NCBI GenBank assembly: GCA_030147525.1
Contig: JASBVF010000055.1
Span: forward strand, 124,001 to 188,000
Length of the DNA stretch: 64,000 nucleotides
Origin: Bacteroidota bacterium
Lineage (GTDB): Bacteria; Bacteroidota; Bacteroidia; Chitinophagales; Saprospiraceae
Reading direction: 5' to 3'
This document shows, piece after piece, positions 15,273-24,647 of the stretch. The notes beneath the pieces were generated by a model. That model worked only from the letters and a program-made list of their open reading frames with translations, searched no databases and was not told where the DNA came from. Each line of letters opens with the position of its first letter. The stretch's first letter is position 1. Both the position numbers and the translations under genes were made by a program.

Positions 15273-17885
15273 CTATTCCAGCCCGTACGCCACCACCTGG
15301 TCGACATTCCCGGTCACGAGCACCGGTTTGCCGTCTCCCAACAGGTCAACGATGGAAAATGCGGTGGTGCCGGCCAGTGGGAATTGTGGCAGGAGCTTGC
15401 CATTGCCACTGAGCAGGTTGATCTGCATTTTTTCTTTGCAAACGGTCCCTGCAAGGCTTTTCCGGTCGCTCGTCCATTGGACTTTGAACAACTCATCCTG
15501 TGAATACGGGAACTTGTAGGTGAAAGCTTTTTTAAAATTTTTCCCGTCGTAAAAATAACAAACGAGCGTTTCGCCGGCCAGTGCGAGGTAATCCTTCCGG
15601 TTGTCCCCGGTGACGTCCGCAAACACAAAATGAGCATCACTGCTTTTACCCACGTCGAGGTTTAGCTTGAAAGAATTTCCCTGAAGGTTGGTCACAAAAA
15701 CCTTCCCGTTGTCATCGCAGGCGACGATGCGGTAATGGTCATTGCCTGCCTGAAAATCAGGCGCCTGCGGAAAAATGGCTGCAAAATTCTGCTCCGGGAA
15801 GCGATCGTCGCCGTTTTTTTGAAAAACCTGCATCCGGCCCGTTTCATCCAGCAACATCAGAAAATCCATGTTTTGCGCCTGAAAGTGAACGAGCGGGTGC
15901 GTGACCGTGCCCACTCCGGTTTTGGGCCGCCAGCCCTCTACCGGACTGCCTTTTTCGTCAAAACCGTAAGCGTTTCCATTTTCACAAACGATAAAAAACT
16001 GGTAGTCACGGCTTTGAAAAAAGTCTATTACCGTCACTCCGTTGGAGGCAGGTATTTGCAGCCTGAGCGGGAAGCCCGGCACGTCGTCGCCCTGTCGGTC
16101 GATGATGTAAATGCCTGATTTTGTGCTGAATACGAACTGGCCGTTCCCGTTGTTGTTCAGGTCGATCTGGGTGATTTTCGACTGGATCGGTTCGTCAAGG
16201 TAGCGCCGCCAGAGGATGCGGCCGCTGCGGGAAAGCAGCTGGATGCGGTTTTGTTCGTCCTGCACCAGTATTTCCATTTCGCCGTTTTGGGGGTTTTGAA
16301 AAACAGCCGGTGCATGCCTCACCGGGCTGCCCAGCGATGCCTGCCAGAGAATGTTGGCGGGGCGGTCCTGCTGTGGTTGGGCTCCGTTGGTCCCATTGGG
16401 CGTCACGATGGTCAGTTCGCCGATGGCGCCTTTTCGAGTCATCGTGGCAGCCAGATGCTTGAACCTCAGAGGATTGCCTCCCAGCGAGGAGAGTTGTTCA
16501 TCCTGAAAAAACGGTGAAATCTGTTGCCATGCCTGAGCGCTTTGAAAGTAGAGAAAGCCATGCGCCTCCGGTTGCAGCGTTCGGATGGATTGAAGGAAAG
16601 GCACATTTTTCGAAAAAGTTTGTCCGGCGATGTACTTGCCCAGCCACCGCTCCATGCCTGCCCGGGAGTTGCTGAGAAGCACGTACTCGCCCAATACGCT
16701 GACGAACGGATCAGGCAGGGAACTGCCCATGCCGAGCATTTCGCCGATGGCTGTCCCCTGAAAATGAATGATTTTAAACATTTGAAAATCAACAGGATCG
16801 GCTGCACCAATTTTTTTGGCGAATGCCAACAATGCCGCTTCCGCCTTTTTGGTATCACTGGTTTTCAACAAAACAAAACGCTCGGTTTGGTTATTTTCGA
16901 GCGGCTCGCCGAGGGCGAAAGCCATTTCATTGGACATCCAGCTTTCAAAATGACGACCCCAGTCCCTGGTATTTTTCGGCGGCGTGTAATCTTCGACCGA
17001 AAGCCAGACGAAAGCGCCGAGATTGTCCGGCAGTGTGCGGAAAACATTTTTAAATGCCTGCTTAGGTCCCCGCCGGTTGGCTGCCATCAGCGGGTTTTCG
17101 TAGTTGGGGGCAAATGCTGCCTGCCACTCGGTCGTTTGATTTTGGGCGGGCAGGCGCAGGTGAACCCAGGAGCCTATCGTTTCCAGTGTTTGCAAATCCG
17201 GCAGCCTGGAAGGATTGATGAGCGGAGCGAACTGCCCGCTGAATTCCCGGAGGTTCAGCAGGACGTCGAGATGTCCGGGTTTGGGCGTTGCCCGTTTGGC
17301 CAGTTGGCTGAAACCTTCGTCCCGGCAGAGGGAAGCCGAAGGGCTGTTGAGTTGGCTGATAGCATTTTCGACGAGGTAGGGGTGACGTGCCCAGAGTAGC
17401 AGGTTGCGGTATTTTGCGAAAGCAAATTTTTCATTGCCGATCTGCACGGTGAAAACTTCGTGGTTCTTGAAAATGGAAGTGCGTACCCGCCAGTTTTTTT
17501 CGCTTCGCAGCGTTTCATCCAGATCGAGCCACCGGCAACCCGGCACGATGAACAGCACATCGACCCCGCTGCTCCGGGCCGGCTGAACGGCAGCGAGAAA
17601 TGACTCGTCCTTGGGCAGGTCGATTTTCCGGTTAAAGTTTTTTTCAAAAGCCACCAGTTCTTCCCCCACGGCATCAGGCAGGAAAATATTGGCCAGCATC
17701 TTTTTGTTCGATGCGCTTTCCAGCGATGCCTGGGTCAGCGGCAGCACGAGCGCCGTGTGGGCGGGAACGGCATGTTCGGCAGCGACTCCCAGCAACGGCA
17801 AACGCATGAACCGGCCCCCGATGGCCATTCCAATCACGAGTACCAGCAATCCAAGAATGATTTTCGTTTTTGATTTCTTGTTCAT
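15273..17885 (-). CDS. Large DUF3352-type protein with C-terminal beta-propeller-like region
   Basis: 870 residues. One N-terminal transmembrane or signal helix (IILGLLVLVIGMAIGG) precedes an alpha/beta region of the DUF3352 kind (about 40-500; VPAHTALVLPLTQ, LGAFVWLSVEDY, GFLYFQSAQAW). The rest (about 520-870) has repeated beta-strand units such as LLSRSGRILWRRYLDEPI, IDRQGDDVPGFPLRL and DVTGDNRKDYLALAG, typical of PQQ-like or FG-GAP propellers. It is probably anchored in the inner membrane facing the periplasm. No enzymatic residues are recognisable. It is transcribed alone, divergent from panB. Confidence 0.6.
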   Translation of the reverse strand: MNKKSKTKIILGLLVLVIGMAIGGRFMRLPLLGVAAEHAVPAHTALVLPLTQASLESASNKKMLANIFLPDAVGEELVAFEKNFNRKIDLPKDESFLAAVQPARSSGVDVLFIVPGCRWLDLDETLRSEKNWRVRTSIFKNHEVFTVQIGNEKFAFAKYRNLLLWARHPYLVENAISQLNSPSASLCRDEGFSQLAKRATPKPGHLDVLLNLREFSGQFAPLINPSRLPDLQTLETIGSWVHLRLPAQNQTTEWQAAFAPNYENPLMAANRRGPKQAFKNVFRTLPDNLGAFVWLSVEDYTPPKNTRDWGRHFESWMSNEMAFALGEPLENNQTERFVLLKTSDTKKAEAALLAFAKKIGAADPVDFQMFKIIHFQGTAIGEMLGMGSSLPDPFVSVLGEYVLLSNSRAGMERWLGKYIAGQTFSKNVPFLQSIRTLQPEAHGFLYFQSAQAWQQISPFFQDEQLSSLGGNPLRFKHLAATMTRKGAIGELTIVTPNGTNGAQPQQDRPANILWQASLGSPVRHAPAVFQNPQNGEMEILVQDEQNRIQLLSRSGRILWRRYLDEPIQSKITQIDLNNNGNGQFVFSTKSGIYIIDRQGDDVPGFPLRLQIPASNGVTVIDFFQSRDYQFFIVCENGNAYGFDEKGSPVEGWRPKTGVGTVTHPLVHFQAQNMDFLMLLDETGRMQVFQKNGDDRFPEQNFAAIFPQAPDFQAGNDHYRIVACDDNGKVFVTNLQGNSFKLNLDVGKSSDAHFVFADVTGDNRKDYLALAGETLVCYFYDGKNFKKAFTYKFPYSQDELFKVQWTSDRKSLAGTVCKEKMQINLLSGNGKLLPQFPLAGTTAFSIVDLLGDGKPVLVTGNVDQVVAYGLE

Positions 17886-17932
17886 TTTTCCCTCAGATCT
17901 TTACGGCAATATTAAGGAATGGCGGAAACATT

Positions 17933-17940
17933 TACCTTTG
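17933..17940 (+). promoter_or_regulatory. Bacteroidota -7 box for panB
   Basis: TACCTTTG matches TAnnTTTG exactly. Transcription would start near 17947, so the inverted array at 17948-18035 would be the 5' leader of panB. Confidence 0.45.
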
Positions 17941-17947
17941 GCCTTTT

Positions 17948-18035
17948 GAGAGGATTGGAGGATTGAAGGATGGAAGGATTGAAGAAAAGTCCTGACAATC
18001 CTTCCATCCTTCAATCCTCGAATCCTTCAATCCTT
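17948..18035. repeat. Inverted array of GGATTGAA / TTCAATCC repeats in panB leader
   Basis: The left arm has GGATTGGAGGATTGAAGGAT and further copies; the right arm has ATCCTTCCATCCTTCAATCC and further copies up to five bases before the panB start. The arms can pair around AAAAGTCCTGAC. If the -7 box at 17933 is right, this hairpin forms in the panB mRNA leader right at the ribosome entry site. Confidence 0.85.
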
Positions 18036-18040
18036 TTAAA

Positions 18041-18856
18041 ATGTCCGTTTCAAAAGAAGTAAAAAGAGTAACCGTCCACGTGCTACAAGCCATGAAGTCC
18101 AAGGGCGAAAAAATCACGATGCTTACCGGCTACGATTATTCCATGGCCCGGATACTCGATGAGGCAGGCGTAGAAGTCATTCTCGTAGGTGACTCGGCTT
18201 CCAACGTGATGGCCGGGCACGAAACTACGCTGCCGATTACGCTTGATCAAATGATTTACCATGCATCCTCTGTGGTTCGGGCGGTGAAACGGGCGCTGAT
18301 CGTCGTGGATTTGCCGTTCGGTTCCTACCAGGGTAGCAGCCGGGTAGCGCTGGAGTCGGCTATTCGAATCATGAAAGAATCAGGCGCCCATGCGGTGAAA
18401 ATGGAAGGCGGAGAAGAAATCGCCGAGTCCGTCAAACGAATCCTTTCGGCGGGTATCCCGGTGATGGGGCACCTTGGTCTCACGCCGCAGTCGATTTACA
18501 AATTTGGAACCTACCAGGTACGGGCAAAAGAGGAAGAGGAAGCCGAAAAACTTAAACACGACGCCAAACTGCTTGAAGAGTTAGGCTGTTTTGCCATCGT
18601 GCTTGAAAAAATTCCCGCCGGGCTGACCAAAGAAGTTTCTGAAAGTCTGACTATTCCGACCATCGGTATCGGTGGTGGTCAGCACGCCGACGGGCAGGTG
18701 CTGGTGACGCACGACATGCTGGGCATTACGAAAGATTTCCAGCCTCGTTTCCTGCGCCGTTACCTTGAATTGTTCGACCAGATCCAGGGTGCTGTGGAGC
18801 AATACATTAAAGATGTGAAGGCGAAGGATTTTCCGAATGAGCATGAGCAGTACTAA
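18041..18856 (+). CDS. panB: 3-methyl-2-oxobutanoate hydroxymethyltransferase
   Basis: 271 residues, the standard PanB length. Motifs run along the TIM barrel: [65 protein letters not shown] (GHxGLTPQ signature), and IPTIGIGGG. It makes ketopantoate from 2-oxoisovalerate and 5,10-methylenetetrahydrofolate, the first committed step to pantothenate and coenzyme A. No panC or panD neighbour is present. Confidence 0.97.
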   Translation: MSVSKEVKRVTVHVLQAMKSKGEKITMLTGYDYSMARILDEAGVEVILVGDSASNVMAGHETTLPITLDQMIYHASSVVRAVKRALIVVDLPFGSYQGSSRVALESAIRIMKESGAHAVKMEGGEEIAESVKRILSAGIPVMGHLGLTPQSIYKFGTYQVRAKEEEEAEKLKHDAKLLEELGCFAIVLEKIPAGLTKEVSESLTIPTIGIGGGQHADGQVLVTHDMLGITKDFQPRFLRRYLELFDQIQGAVEQYIKDVKAKDFPNEHEQY

Positions 18857-18888
18857 CGATGAACGATAAACGATGAATGATGAACGTT
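18857..18888. repeat. CGATGAA heptad run after panB
   Basis: Four imperfect heptads (CGATGAA, CGATAAA, CGATGAA, TGATGAA) directly follow the panB stop. Unlike the other arrays here, no complementary right arm is seen, so this may be a half-array or decayed copy. Confidence 0.6.
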
Positions 18889-18969
18889 GGGGTTCGGCGG
18901 GTGGCTGACGTTTTGGGTGAAATAGTTTGGGTACATTGTCCACCACATTTTCACAAAAAAACTTGCGTC

Positions 18970-20007
18970 ATGAAACCAATTTTCGCCTGCTTGCTTGCCG
19001 TCTTGTTTCCCGTTTTTTCTTTTGGTCAAACCGTCCCCACTACCTGCGAAGCGCCGGATTCGGTGAAAATGCTATACGAGATCGATGCAAAAGTTTTGGC
19101 AGTAGAATCCATGCAAGGCACCTCGCTGGAAGATTCCGTCATCATCCCCCAGGATCTGATCGATGAAAAATTGGAGTTGCTGCTGGCCGTCCACAACGCC
19201 TTCGGGCTGGCGGCAAGGGATACGGTGGTGGAATGCCTGGACATTCACAACGATCCCAATCTTTATTCTATCCGGCATGTGGTAGTCGTTGTCGAATCGG
19301 GAACTGACTGGGGGGATTCGCTCATCGACGGGAATTCTCAAAGCGGCAACGCTGAGGTGGATTTTTTACTTGAAACATACGGGCTTTCCTTGCTCGATCA
19401 CTATGAAATTCAATCATCCGTATGGTTGACTTTCGTGGCTGATCAGGAGTACAATACGCCGGCGCTGGCCAAGTTGTTTTTGCCGGTGGAGGGTGTTATC
19501 GAAACCAATAATGAGTACGCTTTCTGTATCGCCGCCTGCGAAGAAATTACCCAGGAATTTCCTGCTGTTGATACGTTTGTCATTTTGAAATACTGGGGCT
19601 GCCTGGACCAGTCGTGTACAAGTTTCAGGGTTTGGGAGTTTCACCTGCCGATAGGCTGTGAAGAAGTGGAGTTCGCCGGAAGCTATGGCAGCGAGTTCTG
19701 GGAGTTCGACTGCGGGCCGCTTGAAACTGCCGGTGATTTCAGTGTTTTTACAAAATTCGAAGTTTCACCCTCGCCGGCTGATGTTGGTTTTTTCACAAAA
19801 ATAACTGCCCGATCGAACATGCAAGGGCGGCTTTACCTTGTAAATTTGCCCGGTCAAATTTTGAAGTCGCAGGAAATACAACTGCAAGGCGGAATTGGAA
19901 ATGAGACTTTTTTTGAAACAAGCCACCTGCCCAATGGGCTGTATTTTTTGACTTTAAAACTTGACAACCATTTTTTTACAAAAAAAATCATCATCCATCA
20001 CCGGTAA
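18970..20007 (+). CDS. Secreted protein with type IX (Por) sorting domain, unknown function
   Basis: 345 residues from ATG 18970, where a signal peptide starts (MKPIFACLLAVLFPVFSFGQ). The body is acidic and beta-rich with scattered cysteines (CLDIHND, CIAACEEI, YWGCLDQSC) and no known enzymatic motif. The last 80 residues have T9SS type A layout: FEVSPSPAD, VNLPGQIL, LPNGLYFLTLKLDNHFFTKKIIIHHR. It should be exported through the Sec and type IX systems to the surface. It lies three bases before mltG and may be co-transcribed with it. Confidence 0.8.
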   Translation: MKPIFACLLAVLFPVFSFGQTVPTTCEAPDSVKMLYEIDAKVLAVESMQGTSLEDSVIIPQDLIDEKLELLLAVHNAFGLAARDTVVECLDIHNDPNLYSIRHVVVVVESGTDWGDSLIDGNSQSGNAEVDFLLETYGLSLLDHYEIQSSVWLTFVADQEYNTPALAKLFLPVEGVIETNNEYAFCIAACEEITQEFPAVDTFVILKYWGCLDQSCTSFRVWEFHLPIGCEEVEFAGSYGSEFWEFDCGPLETAGDFSVFTKFEVSPSPADVGFFTKITARSNMQGRLYLVNLPGQILKSQEIQLQGGIGNETFFETSHLPNGLYFLTLKLDNHFFTKKIIIHHR

Positions 20008-20010
20008 AAC

Positions 20011-21063
20011 ATGGAAAACACACAAGCAGCGCCAAAACCGAAAAAAACCATTCGCAACGTTCTCCTGATACTCATTGTGCTTGCCCTTGCCGTGGGAGGA
20101 TTTTTTGCCTGGAACCTTCTCTACAAACCAAACGTACCCACCACCCTTGCCAACGAATACGTCCAATTTCCCACGGGTTCCACAGTGGACGATATGGTAC
20201 GCATTTTAAAAGAAGGAAATTATATTACGGATGAAAACTCCCTCCGTATGATGGCCGAACGGATGAACCTGAAAGGCCGTGCCGGTCGTTTCAAAATAAA
20301 ACCCGGCATGAGCAGCTATCAGTTGGTGCGCTTCCTGCGCAGCGGCGAGCAGTCGCCGGTGAAACTGGTATTGGTGAACGAACGCTTGCCGGAGCACATC
20401 GCAGGCAAGGCGGCCCGTTTCATTGAGGCTGATTCGCTGTCCATCCTCACACTCCTCAACGATCCGGTTTACCTCGACAGCATCGGCTACACGCCGGAGA
20501 CGATCCTGTCGCTTTTCATTCCCAATACCTACGAGTTTTTCTGGAATACATCGCCCCGCAAATTCGTGGAGCGGATGATCAAGGAGCACGATAAATTCTG
20601 GAGCTCGAATGGCCGCCAGGCAAAAGCTGACGCTCTCGGTCTCACCCGTGAGCAGGTGTACGCCGTCGCTTCCATCGTGGAGCGGGAGACCAATGCCAAC
20701 AGCGAAAAACCCCGGATTGCCGGGGTGTACCTCAACCGGATCAACATCGGAATGCCTCTGCAGGCTGACCCGACGCTGGTGTTTGCCAGCCGGGACTGGG
20801 AAGGCCGTGATCTCGCCAAATATAAAACGCTTGACTCGCCTTACAACACTTACATGTACCCGGGCTTGCCGCCGGGTCCGATCAGCATGGCTTCCATCCC
20901 CAGCATTGACGCTACGCTGAACCGTGAAGACCACGACTATATTTTCTTCTGCGCTATCGGGGACGGCTCCGGGTTGCACAGCTTTTCAGTGACTTATGAC
21001 GGTCACCTCGTGAACGTGCGGAAGTACAAGGAGAACCTGATCAAACGAGGTATGGGGCTGTAA
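20011..21063 (+). CDS. mltG: Endolytic murein transglycosylase MltG
   Basis: 350 residues. An N-terminal transmembrane helix (about 17-36) is followed by a LysM-like part (FPTGSTVDDMVRILKEGNYI, about 53-100) and the YceG catalytic domain. Landmarks are FIPNTYEFFWNTS, ASIVERETN with the catalytic Glu, IAGVYLNR, MPLQADPTLVFA and PGLPPGPISMAS. MltG cleaves nascent glycan strands at the inner membrane and sets their length. The length is typical. Confidence 0.95.
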   Translation: MENTQAAPKPKKTIRNVLLILIVLALAVGGFFAWNLLYKPNVPTTLANEYVQFPTGSTVDDMVRILKEGNYITDENSLRMMAERMNLKGRAGRFKIKPGMSSYQLVRFLRSGEQSPVKLVLVNERLPEHIAGKAARFIEADSLSILTLLNDPVYLDSIGYTPETILSLFIPNTYEFFWNTSPRKFVERMIKEHDKFWSSNGRQAKADALGLTREQVYAVASIVERETNANSEKPRIAGVYLNRINIGMPLQADPTLVFASRDWEGRDLAKYKTLDSPYNTYMYPGLPPGPISMASIPSIDATLNREDHDYIFFCAIGDGSGLHSFSVTYDGHLVNVRKYKENLIKRGMGL

Positions 21064-21133
21064 AACGAGCATAGGAGAGGAAGGGCAGACCGGAAGACGT
21101 GCCAGCAGAATCCGGCCTGCTCACTGAACTGAT

Positions 21134-21628
21134 TCAGTCGCTGTATGCCGCCGGGCTGAGTGCTTTGGGTGACCATGCTTTCAGCGTATTCAATACTTTT
21201 TTCCGGTCGTAGCCGTCGCCGGATTCGAGCAGGGCCGAGTCCTGAATGTGTAAGCGGTTCCCTTTTTCATCCAGAATGATGAGAACCGGAAAACCGAACC
21301 GCTGCGGAAATCCATATTTTGCAAAAATGAATTCGTTCTTGTTTTCCTTGCTGTAGTTGAGATGATACCAGACAAAGTTTTCTTCCACGAGCGCCTTAAT
21401 TTCCTCGTCTTTTTCGATAAAATCATGGAATTTATAGCACCAGCTGCACCAGTTGCCACCAGCCTGCAGCAGGACAAATTTGCCTTCGTCAGCAGCTTTT
21501 TTAAGTGCTGCCTCGATTTCTGTACCGGCGTTTGCTTCAGGGTTGTAAAGGCTGCCGTAAGATTTCTGTGCTTCGAGCAATTGAAAGGAAAAAAGGAAAA
21601 GGAAGTGGATCAGAAGAATTTTTTTCAT
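21134..21628 (-). CDS. Periplasmic thioredoxin-fold protein (Thioredoxin_7-like)
   Basis: 164 residues. Signal peptide (ends LLEAQ), then AALKKAADEGKFVLLQAGGNWCSWCYKFHDF with a CxxC active site (CSWC), and the cis-proline region GFPVLIIL. It is similar to single-domain thiol-disulphide proteins found with DUF255 or DsbD-type systems; likely a periplasmic disulphide reductant. It is convergent with mltG, with an imperfect hairpin in the spacer (21083-21119). Confidence 0.82.
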   Translation of the reverse strand: MKKILLIHFLFLFSFQLLEAQKSYGSLYNPEANAGTEIEAALKKAADEGKFVLLQAGGNWCSWCYKFHDFIEKDEEIKALVEENFVWYHLNYSKENKNEFIFAKYGFPQRFGFPVLIILDEKGNRLHIQDSALLESGDGYDRKKVLNTLKAWSPKALSPAAYSD

Positions 21629-21772
21629 GTTGACTTATTTTAAAATGAGTGCTAAAATAGCATTATTCCCTTTTCAAAAACCAGACCTTCCGCCCGCTAA
21701 TGCTCTTAAATTTTGCCGGAAAAACTATTTTCGCTTCCGCAAAAAATTTCAAAAAGAAAAGCTGCACCCGGA

Positions 21773-23410
21773 ATGACCGCCAAACGTTACCTGAAAATTC
21801 TTTCATCCGACTGGTTCGGCGCCTTCGCTGTGCTGCTTTTTTGTCTTGGTTATTTCACCTTCTTTGAACGGGACGCCCTCACTAACCACTACATCGTTAA
21901 CGACGACGCAGCCCAGCACATCGCCTGGATGCACAAGTGGGGCGAACATCAATTCACCCCAGGCGACCCGCTCAACGAAGTAGCCGAGGTCATACAGCCA
22001 TGGGGTTACCAGGCCGTCTGCCGGGTCGTCAGTCTGCTGTTCGATCCGGTAGAGCTATCGAAGTACCTGCCGTTTTTTACGCTGTTGGCTGCTACGCTTT
22101 TTTGTTTTTTTCTGGTGAAAAAACGGTTCGGGACGTTTGTCGCTTTTTCGGCGGCTGTGCTGCTGGCAGGTGCTACGTTCGAGCGGATGGTAGGGTTCAA
22201 TGCCCGTGCGTTCGCATTTCCGCTGTTACTGGCATTTATTTTTTTCTGGCTGGAAAAACGCACGGTGGCGCTGTCTGTGGCTGTGGTTTTGAGCGCATTG
22301 TTTTATCCGGTGGCGCTGCTGGTAGAGTTTGTAATCATCGGGCTGGCAGTAATGTTGAAATTATTGCCGTACCTGCGTCATCGCTTCCGGGGTTTTCATT
22401 TTGAAAAAAAGAAAATTGCCTGGATCGGCGGCGCTATGCTGATCAGCATGGTCATCGCTTTCACAAAATCCAGACAAATTGAGACTCACGAATGGATCGG
22501 CCAGGCTTATTCAAAATCTGAATTGATGAGCATGGACGAATTCGGTAAAAGCGGCCGGGTGAATTTCCAGTGGGAAAATAAAAGCGTGGCCGATGTGCTG
22601 ATGGACGACTTCCGGGATCGGCCCTACGGGTTCGCTGTTGTCTTGTTGATGCTGGGATTGCTGGTAGCAGAGCGCTTTTCCAACCCGAAGCACCGGGACT
22701 TCGATCAGGTTATTTTTTCCGTGGTGTTCGCCGGAGTGTTTTTATTCCTTGCCGCCAAAGTTCTTTTATTCAAATTGTTTCTTCCACTGAGGTATTTCAC
22801 CTACACCTATCCGGTATTTTTTACGCTTGGTTTTGCCCGGTTGCTGGGTATCCGACGGCGATTCTGGCAAGCCTGGTTGCCAGGTATATCGCTGGCGGGG
22901 GCAATGCTTTTCACTGTTTTTTTCTTTTATAAAAAAGCGGGTAACGGGCTGGTGAATTTCAGTGGTTACACGGCCCTCTATCAGGCTATCGACCGCCTGC
23001 CGGGTAACGGGGTCATTGCCGGGCCGCCGGCGATGTGCGACCAGGTACCGCTATTCTGCGGCCGGTCGGTGCTGTTCAGCAACGAAGCCTGTCATGCCTT
23101 GTATTTTAAAAATTACTGGGCGCTGCTGAAACCCCGGCTAACGGATTTTATCGATGCCTACACCAGTCCGGATATAGCTGAGGTGAAACATTTCATCAAA
23201 AAGTACCAGGTCGAATACCTGCTCATTGATCATGAGTTTTTCGAAGAGCAGGAGCCAATTTACTTTTTTCAGCCCCTCGCAGGGTACCACCGGTCGAAAC
23301 TTCAGGAAAACAGCGGCCGGCGGTTTGCATTGCGGCAGTTGCCGGAAGCATATTTTATCCGGGTGAACGAATATTTCAGTATCCTGGACTGCAAAAAACT
23401 GATGGATTGA
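21773..23410 (+). CDS. Polytopic membrane protein (GT-C-like topology)
   Basis: 545 residues from ATG 21773; an upstream TTG at 21713 is less likely. About ten hydrophobic helices follow an N-terminal loop with NDDAAQHIAWMHKWGE, an acidic first loop like those of GT-C glycosyltransferases. The soluble C-terminal part (about 415-545) contains LPGNGVIAGPPAMCDQVPLFCGRSV and EYLLIDHEFF, as in many predicted dolichyl-type mannosyltransferase relatives. The GT-C call is from topology and motif position only. It is monocistronic. Confidence 0.6.
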   Translation: MTAKRYLKILSSDWFGAFAVLLFCLGYFTFFERDALTNHYIVNDDAAQHIAWMHKWGEHQFTPGDPLNEVAEVIQPWGYQAVCRVVSLLFDPVELSKYLPFFTLLAATLFCFFLVKKRFGTFVAFSAAVLLAGATFERMVGFNARAFAFPLLLAFIFFWLEKRTVALSVAVVLSALFYPVALLVEFVIIGLAVMLKLLPYLRHRFRGFHFEKKKIAWIGGAMLISMVIAFTKSRQIETHEWIGQAYSKSELMSMDEFGKSGRVNFQWENKSVADVLMDDFRDRPYGFAVVLLMLGLLVAERFSNPKHRDFDQVIFSVVFAGVFLFLAAKVLLFKLFLPLRYFTYTYPVFFTLGFARLLGIRRRFWQAWLPGISLAGAMLFTVFFFYKKAGNGLVNFSGYTALYQAIDRLPGNGVIAGPPAMCDQVPLFCGRSVLFSNEACHALYFKNYWALLKPRLTDFIDAYTSPDIAEVKHFIKKYQVEYLLIDHEFFEEQEPIYFFQPLAGYHRSKLQENSGRRFALRQLPEAYFIRVNEYFSILDCKKLMD

Positions 23411-23470
23411 ACGTGAATAAAAGTAGCTTCAAAGTTTACAGTGTAAACTCCCTGACACAGTGGGAAGCAG

Positions 23471-23503
23471 TTGGGAAAAGTAATTTCAAAAGCTTTACCT
23501 TTG
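23471..23503 (+). promoter_or_regulatory. Bacteroidota promoter of lipoprotein gene
   Basis: TTG at 23471-23473 and TACCTTTG at 23496-23503 (exact TAnnTTTG) are separated by 22 bases. The predicted start of transcription is about 20 bases before the ATG at 23530. Confidence 0.5.
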
Positions 23504-23529
23504 CCGCCGCCAAATAATAAATTCAGCTA

Positions 23530-24525
23530 ATGAAGAAATTTAGTTTTATCACCTTACTGTCCGCTGTTCTTTTTACATTTTCCTGTTCCAACGATTTTGA
23601 CGTAGCTGCGCCCTGGAAAGATATTCCGGTGGTGTACGGCCTGATGAACATCCAGGATGCTACACACTATATCCGGGTGGAGAAGGCATTTCTCGATCCT
23701 GACGCCAATGCTCTCGAACAGGCAAAAATCGCCGACTCATTGTATTACGATAATCTCACCGTGCAACTGGAAAGAGTCAGCAACGGTCAGCTTTTTACGT
23801 TGACAAAAATAGATGGCAACCTCGTCGGCTTGCCCCGTGAAGACGGCGTTTTTGCTACCGAGCCCAATTGGCTTTATAAAATTGACTCTTCGGTCATTAA
23901 ACTTCAGGCCGGTGAGACCATCCGCCTGAAAGTCGACCGGGGCGACAACCTGCCCGAAGTAACGGGTGAAACGGTTATTTTGAATAAAGGTAAGCTTCGT
24001 TCGCCTGACCCGAATACCAGCAACAACTTTAACTTCGACTACAACATCGATACGAAACTCTCCTGGTCGGGCGATCCTAACGCAAAGATTTTTGATGCAA
24101 AACTGATCTTCAAATATGCGGAAATCACAGGCCAGCAGGTAGAAGAGAAAAGCATTGAATGGAATTGGGCCAGAGGCATCCGCAACGAAAACAATAGCTC
24201 AGAGATCATTGTGGAGAAGAAAGGCCGGGAGTTTTACGAATTCCTCAAGAACAATATTGAGGTAAAATCCGGCGTAACCCGGGTTTTTCAGGGTATCGAC
24301 GTGGAAATTATTGCCGGCGGCACCGAACTGGAAAAATACGTGAATGTGGCTCTCGCCAATACCGGTATCACAGGTTCGCAGGAGATTCCGACCTACACGA
24401 ACCTGTCGGAAGGGAAGGGAGTATTTTCATCCGTCAATTACCTGATTGCCAAAAATATTTTGTTGACACAACGATCAAGGGATTCGCTTCGCAATGGCTT
24501 CCTGACCAAGAATCTGAACTTCTAA
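23530..24525 (+). CDS. Lipoprotein of unknown function
   Basis: 331 residues. A lipobox-like FTFSCSN places the lipidated Cys at about residue 19. The body is beta-rich; IPVVYGLMNIQDATHYIRVEKAF is typical of a Bacteroidota lipoprotein family with no assigned role. No catalytic motif is visible. It has its own promoter and a strong terminator at 24558, so it is probably a single-gene unit. Confidence 0.65.
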   Translation: MKKFSFITLLSAVLFTFSCSNDFDVAAPWKDIPVVYGLMNIQDATHYIRVEKAFLDPDANALEQAKIADSLYYDNLTVQLERVSNGQLFTLTKIDGNLVGLPREDGVFATEPNWLYKIDSSVIKLQAGETIRLKVDRGDNLPEVTGETVILNKGKLRSPDPNTSNNFNFDYNIDTKLSWSGDPNAKIFDAKLIFKYAEITGQQVEEKSIEWNWARGIRNENNSSEIIVEKKGREFYEFLKNNIEVKSGVTRVFQGIDVEIIAGGTELEKYVNVALANTGITGSQEIPTYTNLSEGKGVFSSVNYLIAKNILLTQRSRDSLRNGFLTKNLNF

Positions 24526-24557
24526 GCTCTGCTGTTTTCGCAGCCTGGATCGACTAT

Positions 24558-24608
24558 AAAATGGCTAAATGGTAAACCCTGCGACACCACCATTTAGCCA
24601 TTTTTGTT
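24558..24608 (+). terminator. Rho-independent terminator
   Basis: AAATGGCTAAATGGT (24558-24572) pairs fully with ACCATTTAGCCATTT (24589-24603) and is followed by TTTGTTT. It ends the lipoprotein gene 32 bases after its stop. Confidence 0.85.
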
Positions 24609-24647
24609 TAAAAAAACCTGATTATCAACTAATTCTAAACAAGTGTT

